From Paraburkholderia ultramafica (GTDB lineage: Bacteria > Pseudomonadota > Gammaproteobacteria > Burkholderiales > Burkholderiaceae), in NCBI RefSeq assembly GCF_902859915.1, contig NZ_CADIKK010000002.1, forward strand, positions 186,001 through 250,000: a DNA stretch of 64,000 bases, given 5' to 3'. The translations under genes and the position numbers were made by a program. Below the pieces are notes generated by a model that was not told where the DNA came from, searched no databases, and saw only the letters and a program-made list of their open reading frames with translations. Below, in pieces: positions 43,225 through 51,466 of this stretch; positions within the stretch are counted from its first letter, which is position 1, and each line of letters starts with the position of its first letter.

Positions 43225-43967
43225 GAGCGCGCGCTTTCCTCGCGGTGACGGCGGCAGTCGCGATCTCGGCCGGGGCGCTCGCGACCATGGCGGCCACGCG
43301 CGTCAGCAACGTGCAGATCGACGACTGGCAGATGCAGGGCACGGCCACGCACGCGGCCGCGCCGGTGTGGCGGCTGCGTCTGAGCGCGGCGCTCGGCAAC
43401 GCGGTCGCGCGTGAGGCGCTCGCCGACGTGCTGGTGAGTTCGGCGGTGTTCGAGGAGCGCTTCGAAGGCGTCGGCTTATACCGGCAACTGGCGCTCGACG
43501 GCGTGCCGCGCGCGCAAGCCACGTTGGGGCATCTGTTGTTGCTCGGCCTGCCTGGCATCGTACCGGACTATGTGGAAAGCCGCCGGTGGCTGACACTCGC
43601 GGCGTCGCGTGAGCCGCGCGATGCCCAGGCCGCGTACGATCTCTCGACGCTTTATCGCAATGGCTACGGCGTGACGCGTGACGCTGGCCTGGCGATTCGC
43701 TGGCTCGAACAGGCGGCGCAAGCCGGTCTGCCGCTTGCGCAATTCCGGCTCGCCAACGAGTACCGTTTCGGCGCGACGCTGCCGCACGACGACGCGTTAG
43801 CGCTGCAATGGCTCACGCGCGCGGCCAATGCGGAGTTTCCCGAGGCCAACCTCGCGCTGGCGATCGCGTATCGCAACGGCGAGCTCGGCATGGCGCGCGA
43901 CGAAAACGAATACTGGGCTCACGTGAAGGAAAGCGAGCACGATCTCAAGCACGTCAGCCGGCAGTAG
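43221..43967 (+). CDS. Exported Sel1-repeat protein
   Basis: 248 residues, overlapping the nucleotidase stop as ATGA. An N-terminal signal or anchor (residues 3-26) is followed by Sel1/TPR-like helical pairs of about 36 residues: 'AQATLGHLLLLGLPGIVPDY', 'AQAAYDLSTLYRNGYGVTRD', 'AQFRLANEYRFGATLPHDD', 'ANLALAIAYRNGELGMARDE'. Sel1 repeats act as protein-interaction scaffolds. Translational coupling to the nucleotidase suggests a joint envelope role, which is not known. Confidence 0.85.
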   Translation: MRARAFLAVTAAVAISAGALATMAATRVSNVQIDDWQMQGTATHAAAPVWRLRLSAALGNAVAREALADVLVSSAVFEERFEGVGLYRQLALDGVPRAQATLGHLLLLGLPGIVPDYVESRRWLTLAASREPRDAQAAYDLSTLYRNGYGVTRDAGLAIRWLEQAAQAGLPLAQFRLANEYRFGATLPHDDALALQWLTRAANAEFPEANLALAIAYRNGELGMARDENEYWAHVKESEHDLKHVSRQ

Positions 43968-44017
43968 TCGTCTCGCATGGAGAACCGTCTGCGCTTCTCT
44001 GTCGCAGCGCGAATCGG

Positions 44018-44056
44018 ACAGCCCCCGCAGCGCTTTTCGCTGCGGGGGCTGTTGTT
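44018..44056 (+). terminator. Rho-independent terminator after the Sel1 gene
   Basis: A perfect 15-bp stem (44018-44032 against 44038-44052), loop CTTTT, followed by TGTTTTCC. Confidence 0.9.
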
Positions 44057-44105
44057 TTCCGCGGCGTGAAGTGTGCGAGGCTCGTCATCGGGAGAGACTC
44101 GGCAA

Positions 44106-44133
44106 GAGCGCTTTGCGTGATCGCAAAGCGCTC
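44106..44133. promoter_or_regulatory. Inverted repeat GAGCGCTTTGCG-TGAT-CGCAAAGCGCTC
   Basis: Perfect 12-bp arms with a 4-base centre and no T-run. It includes CTTTGCG-N4-CGCAAAG, the same core as the dyad at 35516-35533. It lies about 280 bases upstream of the HU-like gene, in a 446-base gap with no other gene. It could be an operator or a second hairpin. Confidence 0.5.
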
Positions 44134-44413
44134 GCCGCAACCCTGTCCCGAAGATGAAAAGTGCCTGTATACAGGCATCGAAACGAACTGTAACGTGCGT
44201 TACGTGTTCGTGTTGCGGACCTCGCCGACACACGTTTATCCGCTAAAACAAGCATCAAAATGTGTTGCGGAGTCTGCGCCGCGCAACAAACCTGTGCGCT
44301 TATTCACAAAAGAGTCGCGCAAATCGCATTAGCGCTTGTAGAATCCGGCGTTGAAGCGTGCACATACCGTGTGCGCTTCGTGCAATTCACTGACCACAAC
44401 AGGTAGGAGAAAC

Positions 44414-44866
44414 ATGCCGACTTCCGCAAAAAAGGTGGCCAAGAAGGCTGCTGCCCCGGTACCGACCAAGAAGGTTGCTGCAAAGAAAGTTCCTGCGAAG
44501 AAGGCCGTCGCAGCTAAGAAGGTCGCCGTGAAGGCGTCCAGCGCACCGTCGCCGATCAAGGACACCTTCACGAAGGCCTCGTTGGCTGCTCACGTCGCTG
44601 AACGCGCCGCTGTGGAACCGAAGACCGCCAAGGCCGTGCTGGCCGCGCTCGAAGACACGATCCTCGGCGCCGTGCACAAGAAGGGCGCTGGCGAATTCAC
44701 GCTGTCGGGTCTTCTGAAGATCGTCGTGCAAGCTGTGCCGGCGAAGAAGAAGCGCTTCGGCAAAGACCCGTTCTCGGGCGAAGAGCGTTGGTTCCCGGCC
44801 AAGCCGGCTAGCGTGCGCATCAAGGCACGTCCGCTGAAGAAGCTGAAAGACGCTGCAGCAGGCTGA
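44414..44866 (+). CDS. HU-family DNA-binding protein with Lys/Ala-rich N-terminal arm
   Basis: 150 residues from ATG 44414 (TAGGAGA upstream). Residues 1-45 are a basic tail made of repeated K-K-x-A and PAKK/AAKK units, like histone H1 tails. Residues 50-150 are an HU-like core ('TKASLAAHVAERAAVEPKTA', 'GEFTLSGLLKIVVQAVPAKK', 'PAKPASVRIKARPLKKLKDA'). Burkholderiales commonly have such arm-extended HU proteins. It is expected to bind DNA without strong sequence preference and compact the nucleoid. It has its own terminator at 44965-44999. Confidence 0.85.
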   Translation: MPTSAKKVAKKAAAPVPTKKVAAKKVPAKKAVAAKKVAVKASSAPSPIKDTFTKASLAAHVAERAAVEPKTAKAVLAALEDTILGAVHKKGAGEFTLSGLLKIVVQAVPAKKKRFGKDPFSGEERWFPAKPASVRIKARPLKKLKDAAAG

Positions 44867-44888
44867 TCGCGCATCACGCGTTGCCGTG

Positions 44889-44935
44889 GTTTTTAACCAT
44901 GGCTTTTGACCATGGTTTTTGACCATGATTAGCGT
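44889..44935. repeat. Three short near-copies of TTTTgACCATG
   Basis: The stretch after the HU gene holds GGTTTTTAACCATGG, CTTTTGACCATGG and TTTTTGACCATGA in tandem, about 14 bases apart. CCATGG is itself a palindrome. They lie between the HU stop and its terminator, so they are in the 3' untranslated region. Confidence 0.6.
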
Positions 44936-44964
44936 TTGAGCCGGTCCGCAGTGCGAGTAGTCCG

Positions 44965-44999
44965 AATCCCCGTGGGTGCGAATCCACGGGGATTTTTTA
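44965..44999 (+). terminator. Terminator of the HU-like gene
   Basis: AATCCCCGTGG (44965-44975) pairs perfectly with CCACGGGGATT (44984-44994), followed by more T. Confidence 0.9.
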
Positions 45000-45247
45000 T
45001 GTACGCTCCCTGGCTGGCGAATCCCGCTCGCGTGCATCGCAGTGCCGCGGATGCACCGTACTAGCGCATCATTGGCCGCCGCAGTACGATGACAGCGAAG
45101 CCATGCCGGCCGGGATGCGCAGTTAGCGTGCATGCAGCGTGTTTCGCACGCCAAAATCTCAATGGCATAGCGCTTGCTTGATCGATTGTCGAACACCGAA
45201 TGCGCAGCGCATTCGCCTTCTATCCGACAACAAGAGCGGGGCGTGAC
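45000..45247. other. Upstream region of module B
   Basis: A gap without a supported gene. A 17-base inverted repeat, GAATGCGC-A-GCGCATTC, is at 45198-45214, 34 bases before the ATP-grasp start, a possible operator. Confidence 0.45.
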
Positions 45248-46657
45248 ATGCGATGCTATGACGAGATGCGTCATCATGACGATGCCGTGCGGCCACACTA
45301 CGCGCGCTTTGAGCGATGGTTGGTCAAGCAGGGCAACGAGGCGATCGCACGCAAGCGTGCGGAAGCCGACCTGCTGTTTCGCCGGGTCGGCATCACATTC
45401 GCGGTGAACGGCGACTTGTCGGGCACCGAGCGGCTGATCCCTTTCGATCTGATCCCGCGCATCATTCCGCGCGGCGAGTGGCAGACGCTCGAAGCGGGTC
45501 TGCGTCAGCGGGTGCAGGCGCTCAATCTGTTCATCCACGACGTCTATCACGATCGCAACATCGTGCGCGCCGGCATCGTGCCGGCCGAGCAGGTCTATAC
45601 CAATGCGCAGTACCGGCCGGAGATGCAGGGCGTGAATGTGCCGCTCGGTGTTTACGCGCATATTGCCGGTGTCGACGTGGTGCGCGCCGGCGACGAGGGC
45701 GAGTTCTACGTGCTCGAAGACAATCTGCGGGTGCCGTCGGGCGTGTCGTACATGCTCGAAAACCGCAAGATGATGATGCGGCTGTTCCCCGAACTGTTCG
45801 TGCAGAACCGCATCGCGCCGGTCGCGCACTATCCCGATCTGCTGCTCGATACGCTGCGCTCGGTCGCGCCCGAAGGCGTCGACGATCCGGTCGTGGTGGT
45901 GCTCACGCCGGGCATGTACAACTCCGCGTATTTCGAGCACACCTTCCTCGCGCAGCAAATGGGCGTGGAACTGGTCGAAGGCAAGGACCTGTTCGTCGAC
46001 GACAACTATGTGTTCATGCGTACCACCCAGGGGCCGAAGCGGGTCGACGTGATCTACCGCCGCGTCGACGACGACTTTCTCGATCCGCTCGCGTTCCGCA
46101 ACGACTCGGCGCTCGGCGTGCCGGGTTTGCTGACCGCGTACCGCGCCGGTCGCGTGGCGCTCGCCAACGCGATGGGCACCGGCATCGCCGACGATAAATC
46201 GATCTACCCGTACGTGCCGGACATGATCGAGTTTTACCTCGGCGAAAAGCCGATCCTCAATAACGTACCCACGTTCCAGTGCCGCAAGCCTGACGACCTC
46301 GCCTACACGCTCGCGCATCTGCCGGAGCTGGTCGTCAAGGAAGTGCATGGCGCGGGCGGCTACGGGATGCTGGTGGGACCGGCGTCGACGCAAGCCGAAA
46401 TCGAAGCGTTCCGCGAGCGTCTGATCGCGCGGCCGGCCGGTTATATCGCGCAGCCCACGCTGGCGCTGTCCGCGTGTCCGACGTTTGTCGAAGCGGGCAT
46501 CGCGCCGCGCCATATCGATCTGCGTCCGTTCGTGCTGTCCGGCAAGACCGTCACGATGGTGGCCGGCGGCCTCACGCGCGTCGCGTTGCAGGAGGGGTCG
46601 CTGGTCGTCAATTCGTCGCAGGGAGGCGGGACCAAAGATACGTGGATGGTCGACTGA
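45248..46657 (+). CDS. Circularly permuted ATP-grasp ligase (COG2308)
   Basis: 469 residues; the start at ATG 45248 follows a GGGG-rich ribosome site. The domain is the stand-alone counterpart of the first half of the fusion at 14046. Shared landmarks are 'FAVNGDLSGTERLIPFDLIP', 'VLTPGMYNSAYFEHTFLAQQ' and 'LVEGKDLFVDDNYVFMRTTQ'. 'NDSALGVPGLLTAYRAGRVA' and the end 'VNSSQGGGTKDTWMVD' complete the set. The Lys in 'LVVKEVHGAGGYGMLVGP' and the Glu/Asn set fit ATP binding. It would form an amide bond on an unknown peptide. First gene of module B, which continues with alpha-E, transglutaminase and the Anbu peptidase. Confidence 0.92.
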   Translation: MRCYDEMRHHDDAVRPHYARFERWLVKQGNEAIARKRAEADLLFRRVGITFAVNGDLSGTERLIPFDLIPRIIPRGEWQTLEAGLRQRVQALNLFIHDVYHDRNIVRAGIVPAEQVYTNAQYRPEMQGVNVPLGVYAHIAGVDVVRAGDEGEFYVLEDNLRVPSGVSYMLENRKMMMRLFPELFVQNRIAPVAHYPDLLLDTLRSVAPEGVDDPVVVVLTPGMYNSAYFEHTFLAQQMGVELVEGKDLFVDDNYVFMRTTQGPKRVDVIYRRVDDDFLDPLAFRNDSALGVPGLLTAYRAGRVALANAMGTGIADDKSIYPYVPDMIEFYLGEKPILNNVPTFQCRKPDDLAYTLAHLPELVVKEVHGAGGYGMLVGPASTQAEIEAFRERLIARPAGYIAQPTLALSACPTFVEAGIAPRHIDLRPFVLSGKTVTMVAGGLTRVALQEGSLVVNSSQGGGTKDTWMVD

Positions 46658-46818
46658 CGCGGTTGTCGATGCGCTCGCCGTTGCCGCTCACCGAGCGGTC
46701 AGGCTAGCGCGCTCGCAACCCGGCGCGCCGGGGCAGCACGCCGCCGGCGCATACGGATAACCAGCGCGGGCCTGTTACCTTGCCGAAGGCCTCGCGTCAT
46801 CAGATACGGAACGCCGTC

Positions 46819-47769
46819 ATGCTAAGCCGCACCGCCGATCACCTTTTCTGGATGGCCCGCTACATGGAGCGCGCGGAGAACACCGCCCGCATGCTCGACA
46901 TCAATCTGAAGGCGCTGCTGTTGCCGCAGACGCCCGAACAGGAGGCGCGCGCGCAACGTTCGGTGCTGCGCATCTCCGAACTCGAAACCGCGTTCGCGCA
47001 GCGCTACGACGAACCGACCCGCGAACACGTGCTCGATTTCATGGTCGCCGACGCGAACAATCCGTCGAGCATCCATTCGTGTTTGCAGGCCGCGCGCGAA
47101 AACGCCCGCGCGGTGCGCGGCACGTTGACGACCGAGTGGTGGGAAACCATCAACGACACGTGGCTCGAATTCAACGAGCGCATCTCGTCCGGCCAGGCGG
47201 CGAACAATCCGGGCGCGCTGTTCGAATGGGTGAAGTTCCGCTCGCATCTGTCGCGTGGCGTGACGATCGGCACCGCGTTGCAGGACGACGCGTTCTTCTT
47301 CACGCAGCTCGGCACCTACCTCGAGCGGGCCGACAACACCGCGCGGATTCTCGATGTGCGCTTCGCGGACGTCGAACCGAATTCCCGCGACGCCGCGCGC
47401 CAGCTCGAAGATTTCTATTACTGGACCTCGATTCTGAGCTCGGTGTCGGCGCTGGAAATCTACCGCAAGGTGTATCGCGACGTCGTCACGCCGGCGCGGG
47501 TGGTCGAACTGATGATCCTGAACCAGCAGATGCCGAGATCGCTGCTCGCGTCGCTCGAAGGCGTCTGTGCGAATCTGGCGATGCTGCGCACGGCGGGCTC
47601 GAACCAGTGTGAACGCTTCGCCGGCAAGCTGCGCGCCGAGCTGGTCTATTCCGACATCCGGCAGATCTTCGAAGCCGGTCTGCACGCCTATCTGACGCAG
47701 TTCCTTGCTCGCGTGTTCGAGCTGGGCAATCTGATCGCGCGTACCTATCTGATGCTGCCAGTCGCCTGA
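46819..47769 (+). CDS. Alpha-E domain protein (COG2307)
   Basis: 316 residues, all-helical. ATG 46819 is chosen because the conserved family start 'MLSRTADHLFWMARYMERAE' begins exactly there. Other conserved pieces are 'WETINDTWLEFNERISSGQA', 'DAFFFTQLGTYLERADNTAR' and the C-terminal 'FEAGLHAYLTQFLARVFELG'. The biochemical role is unknown. The family is nearly always next to or fused with the permuted ATP-grasp ligase, suggesting a subunit or peptide carrier. A 161-base gap separates it from the ATP-grasp gene. Confidence 0.92.
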   Translation: MLSRTADHLFWMARYMERAENTARMLDINLKALLLPQTPEQEARAQRSVLRISELETAFAQRYDEPTREHVLDFMVADANNPSSIHSCLQAARENARAVRGTLTTEWWETINDTWLEFNERISSGQAANNPGALFEWVKFRSHLSRGVTIGTALQDDAFFFTQLGTYLERADNTARILDVRFADVEPNSRDAARQLEDFYYWTSILSSVSALEIYRKVYRDVVTPARVVELMILNQQMPRSLLASLEGVCANLAMLRTAGSNQCERFAGKLRAELVYSDIRQIFEAGLHAYLTQFLARVFELGNLIARTYLMLPVA

Positions 47770-47781
47770 CGGAGTTTTTAT

Positions 47782-48609
47782 ATGTACCTGACGATCCGCC
47801 ACGACACGTCCTATCGCTACGAAGCGACGGTCCACTATTCGATCCAGCAATTGCGTCTGACGCCGGCGAGCGGCGCCGCGCAGGTGGTGCGGCGCTGGAG
47901 CATCGACGCGCCGGGCAAGCTCGACGCGACCTTCGATGCGTACGGCAACGTGCTGCATACGCTCGTGATTAACAAGCCGCACAGCGAGATCCGTCTGCAT
48001 GTGTCCGGCGAGGTGGACACGATCCCGCTGGTCGACGGTCTGCTGCGCGACGCGGTCGGCCCGATTCCGCTCGAACATTTCACCTGCGCGACGCGGCTGA
48101 CCGAGGCCGACGCGGCGATCCGCGAACTGGCCCAAGCGGTGCCGAGTCTCGCGAGTTCGGCCAATCTGATCGAGCTGTCCGAACAGATCGTGCAACGCGT
48201 GAAGTACAACCCGGGCATCACCGAAGTCACCAGCACGGCCGCTCATGCGCTCGCGCTCGGCAACGGCGTGTGTCAGGACCATGCGCATCTGATGCTGGCG
48301 TGCTGCCGCGCGCGCGGCATTCCGGCGCGCTATGTGAGCGGCTACATCGAGCCCGGTGAAGTTCCTCCTGAGGGGACTTCCTCCGGGGCGCCGCACGGCG
48401 CGAGCCATGCGTGGGTCGACGTATGGCTCGACGGCAAGGGCTGGATTTCGATCGACGTCACGCACGCCGCGTTTGCCAGCGAAATCTACTGCCGGCTCGC
48501 CGTCGCACGCGACTATGAAGCCGCCGCGCCGGTGCGTGGCCGGCGTATCGGCGGGCTGGAGGAGCAGCTGAAAGTGTCGGTGACCGTCACCGCGCAATTG
48601 TCCCAGTAG
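47782..48609 (+). CDS. Transglutaminase-like cysteine peptidase of module B
   Basis: 275 residues, starting 12 bases after alpha-E. The N-terminal beta domain ('IRHDTSYRYEATVHYSIQQL') leads to the core: Cys in 'LALGNGVCQDHAHLMLACCR', His in 'GAPHGASHAWVDVWLDGKGW' and Asp in 'ISIDVTHAAFASE'. In the last motif the common DPT is replaced by DVTH. It is the module B equivalent of the protein at 16703. Predicted to process or deconjugate peptides; the substrate is unknown. Confidence 0.9.
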   Translation: MYLTIRHDTSYRYEATVHYSIQQLRLTPASGAAQVVRRWSIDAPGKLDATFDAYGNVLHTLVINKPHSEIRLHVSGEVDTIPLVDGLLRDAVGPIPLEHFTCATRLTEADAAIRELAQAVPSLASSANLIELSEQIVQRVKYNPGITEVTSTAAHALALGNGVCQDHAHLMLACCRARGIPARYVSGYIEPGEVPPEGTSSGAPHGASHAWVDVWLDGKGWISIDVTHAAFASEIYCRLAVARDYEAAAPVRGRRIGGLEEQLKVSVTVTAQLSQ

Positions 48610-48777
48610 GGGCGGGGGAGGGCGCTTCGCTGACGGCTTGCAGGCAGGCTTGCCAAGGCTCCAGCGAGCGCCCCCCTCACAAACTCCAGATTGGCCCGCA
48701 AAGGCCGTAATACGGAACAGAGGCGCATGCGTGCGGCATTACAATAGCGCTGTTCAGTTGTTTTTTGCGGGTACCTT

Positions 48778-49650
48778 ATGACCTACTGTGTCGCGATGGC
48801 CATCGACGAAGGGCTCGTGTTCCTGTCGGACACGCGCACCAATGCGGGTGTCGATCACATCAGCACCGCGCGCAAGATGGCGGTGTTCGAGCAGCCGGGC
48901 GAACGCATGCTCGTGCTGCTGGGCGCCGGCAATCTGTCGCTCACGCAAGCGGTGCTGCACGAACTGTCCGAGCCCATCGATCCCACTGTGCCGACGCTCT
49001 GGAGCGCCCCCACGATGGCCGACGCGGCCCGCGTGGTCGGCCGCGCGGTGCGTTGCGTGCATCAGCGCGAGGCGCAGGCGTTGCAGGAATTCGGCGTCGA
49101 CTTCAATTGCAGCTTCATTCTCGGCGGACAGATCGCGGGCAACCGGCCGCGCCTGTTCATGCTCTACTCGGCGGGCAACTTCATCGAAGCGTCGGCTGTG
49201 AACCCGTATTTCCAGATCGGCGAGGCCAAGTACGGCAAGCCGATCATCGATCGCGTGCTGACACCGTCCACGCCGCTCGACGAAGCCGCCAAGTGCGCGC
49301 TGATCTCGATGGATTCGACGCTGCGCTCGAACCTGTCGGTGGGCTTGCCGCTCGATCTGCTGGTGTACGAGAAGGACGCGCTGCGCGTCACGCGCTACGT
49401 TTCGATCGATCACAACAATGCGTACTTCGAGATGATTCACAGCACGTGGGGCGAGCAGTTGCGCCAGGTGTTCGGTTCGATTCCCGATCCGGACTGGCAG
49501 GATTCGCCCGATGTGTCGGTGTTGCAGCGGGAGCGGTCGCTGGTGCTGCATCGTGCGCCGGTGGGCGCCGACGGCATCGAGCATGAACTCGATGTGAAGC
49601 CCGCGCAGACGCTGGCGCAGGCGGACAAGGGGAAGGCGCAGCGGCGCTAG
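48778..49650 (+). CDS. Anbu-type proteasome-like NTN hydrolase (COG3484)
   Basis: 290 residues. The protein begins MTYCV without a propeptide, so Thr2 becomes the N-terminal nucleophile after Met removal. It has the proteasome-like 'SDTRTNAGVDHISTARK' region (Asp and Lys of the active site). 'MLVLLGAGNLSLTQAVL', 'DFNCSFILGGQIAGNRPRLF' and 'DLLVYEKDALRVTRYVSID' follow, all Anbu landmarks. Anbu is the bacterial proteasome ancestor-like peptidase that assembles into open rings or spirals. This copy has a hydrophilic C-terminal extension of about 40 residues, ending in KGKAQRR, beyond the usual roughly 250. It lies 168 bases after the transglutaminase and has its own terminator. Confidence 0.93.
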   Translation: MTYCVAMAIDEGLVFLSDTRTNAGVDHISTARKMAVFEQPGERMLVLLGAGNLSLTQAVLHELSEPIDPTVPTLWSAPTMADAARVVGRAVRCVHQREAQALQEFGVDFNCSFILGGQIAGNRPRLFMLYSAGNFIEASAVNPYFQIGEAKYGKPIIDRVLTPSTPLDEAAKCALISMDSTLRSNLSVGLPLDLLVYEKDALRVTRYVSIDHNNAYFEMIHSTWGEQLRQVFGSIPDPDWQDSPDVSVLQRERSLVLHRAPVGADGIEHELDVKPAQTLAQADKGKAQRR

Positions 49651-49673
49651 CGCGTTTGTTGTGCAATGCGAGG

Positions 49674-49715
49674 GCCGCCGCCGAATCCTGTCGCGGATTG
49701 GGCGGCGGCTTTTTT
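49674..49715 (+). terminator. Terminator after the Anbu gene
   Basis: GCCGCCGCC (49674-49682) pairs with GGCGGCGGC (49701-49709), with an inner AATCC/GGATT stem, followed by six T. Confidence 0.9.
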
Positions 49716-49766
49716 CTGTTGCTGCAGCCGTCTGCCAAAGCCGCCGCGCGGCGAAACCTCAAGACG

Positions 49767-49801
49767 AAAAAAAACCAGCCATCGGCATTGCCTCTGGCTG
49801 G
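49767..49801 (-). terminator. Terminator of the porin gene
   Basis: On the minus strand CCAGCCA and TGGCTGG (49795-49801 and 49775-49781) form a 7-bp stem followed by eight T. Confidence 0.8.
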
Positions 49802-49841
49802 CTCTTTACTACGTCGCTTTCAGCTACGTAGCAAGTCCCGA

Positions 49842-51041
49842 TCAGAACTTGTGACGGATACCGAGGCTGACCATGACCTGCTTGTCGGTGCTCGACTGGT
49901 TGCCATACGAACCGATCGAAGCCGTGGCCGACTCGAGGCCGCCGCCCACGCCCGGTGTACGCTGTTCGCCGCTGGCATGCTGCCATGCGCCAACCAGGTA
50001 GAGGTCCGTGCGCTTCGAGAGCGAGTAATCGCCGCCCAGCGACACCTGGTGATACGTCGCGGATGCGTCGCCGTGGCCCTTCGTGTAGGCGTAGCCAACA
50101 CCCAGCAGCGCTGCCGGCGTGAGCTGATAGCCCAAATAGGCGCGGCCCACTTCATACTTCTGGGTCTGACCGAAGGTCGAGCTTCCGTCATGGTAGTACT
50201 GCGCGTTGCTGTAGCTCAGGTTGCCCGTCCACGGACCGGTAACGTATTGAACCGAAACCGAACCAATGCCGATTCGCGACGCAGTAGCGTAGGCGGCGTT
50301 GATGCCTGCTGAGGTCGGGAAGTTGGAGTCAAACATGCCATCCGACGTGCCGCCCCATCCCGTCGTGCGAACGAGGGCCGTCGCGTGGTTGTTGCTCATC
50401 GAGAGGTAGCCACCAGCGACGCTGAACGGACCGTTTGCATACGTTCCCGCAGCACCCCACGTTTGGCCCGAACCCGTTTGACCTGCAACACCGCCCAGTG
50501 CGTACAGACCTTCGAACTGGAAGCCTGCGAACACCGGCGAAACGTACTTGAGCGCGTTGCTCGTGCGCGAACTGTTGTCGTTGTTGTCCACGTCGCCCGG
50601 CGTTGCGAACGTGCTGCCGAAGAAGTTGTCGCCGGTCAGCGGCTGAACCATGTCGACGAGCGGGTCATACTGACGACCAGCAGTGAACGTGCCGTAGGCA
50701 TCGTGGCTCAAGCCAACGTAGGCCTGGCGACCGAACAGCAGGCTGGTGCCGTTATAGCCGTAGCTGCCCATCTTGCCGTTGTTCACGTTGAAGCCGTTTT
50801 CCAACTGGAAAATGGCCTTCAGACCGCCGCCCAGATCCTCCGAGCCTTTCAGGCCGAAGCGGCTACCTTGCAGGTTGCCGCTGAAAAGTTGAAAGACGTG
50901 CCCGCCAACGGGCGTGGCATTGTTCACATACTGGACCGATTCATCGATCAAGCCATAGAGGGTGACGCTGCTTTGAGCATGTGCCACGCCGGTGACGCCC
51001 AGCAGCGCCAGCGAGAGGGTAGACAGTGCGATTCGTTTCAT
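49842..51041 (-). CDS. Burkholderia-type general porin (OmpC-like, gram-negative porin family)
   Basis: 399 residues from ATG 51041, with GGAG 7 bases upstream. The signal peptide 'MKRIALSTLSLALLGVTGVA' ends in AHA. The mature start SSVTLYGLIDESVQYVNN is the standard beginning of beta-proteobacterial trimeric porins. The PEFRLG-like loop region follows ('SRFGLKGSEDLGGGLKAIFQ' and 'FGRQAYVGLSHDAYGTFTAG'). The protein ends VMVSLGIRHKF with C-terminal Phe for outer-membrane insertion. Diffusion channel for small hydrophilic solutes. Monocistronic. Confidence 0.95.
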   Translation of the reverse strand: MKRIALSTLSLALLGVTGVAHAQSSVTLYGLIDESVQYVNNATPVGGHVFQLFSGNLQGSRFGLKGSEDLGGGLKAIFQLENGFNVNNGKMGSYGYNGTSLLFGRQAYVGLSHDAYGTFTAGRQYDPLVDMVQPLTGDNFFGSTFATPGDVDNNDNSSRTSNALKYVSPVFAGFQFEGLYALGGVAGQTGSGQTWGAAGTYANGPFSVAGGYLSMSNNHATALVRTTGWGGTSDGMFDSNFPTSAGINAAYATASRIGIGSVSVQYVTGPWTGNLSYSNAQYYHDGSSTFGQTQKYEVGRAYLGYQLTPAALLGVGYAYTKGHGDASATYHQVSLGGDYSLSKRTDLYLVGAWQHASGEQRTPGVGGGLESATASIGSYGNQSSTDKQVMVSLGIRHKF

Positions 51042-51466
51042 CCATTTCTCCACGCGATGATTAGTTTCGTTGTTGCGAAAAGGAGAATAGCTCACAGGCT
51101 CTATTGGCAAGAACTGGAAAAAAAAGAGTGTCTCCAAAAACCGACAAACCACGCAAAGCCTTGTATTTAAAGCCCGTTATCGATTGCTTCTGTTTTTGCA
51201 ATATTGATTCGTTGATCGAGCATTATTGTGGTTTTGTTGACGGTGACGGAGCGGTTAAGCACACTTTCGACACTTATTCGAAGGCTTTCCGTAATGAAGT
51301 CGTCTAATGGTCTGGACCACTTTGTAGCCAGACAATCAAGACGAAGCGATGTGGCGTCCGAGGGGCTCGCTAGACAGAATTGATGTGTTGTGTGCTGGTG
51401 CAACCTGCCGGGACCAAAGGTGCAACCTTTAACTCGCGGCTTAAGCCTTACGGGTTGCTCATATTG
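51042..51466. other. Intergenic region with the porin promoter
   Basis: AT-richer than average between about 51060 and 51300, consistent with a strong porin promoter and a leader region. No gene supported. Confidence 0.45.

Noticed and set aside
44945..44995. tRNA-like T-arm (GTGCGAATCC) near the HU gene
   Set aside because: No acceptor, D or anticodon arms can be formed; the stem is a rho-independent terminator with a T-run.
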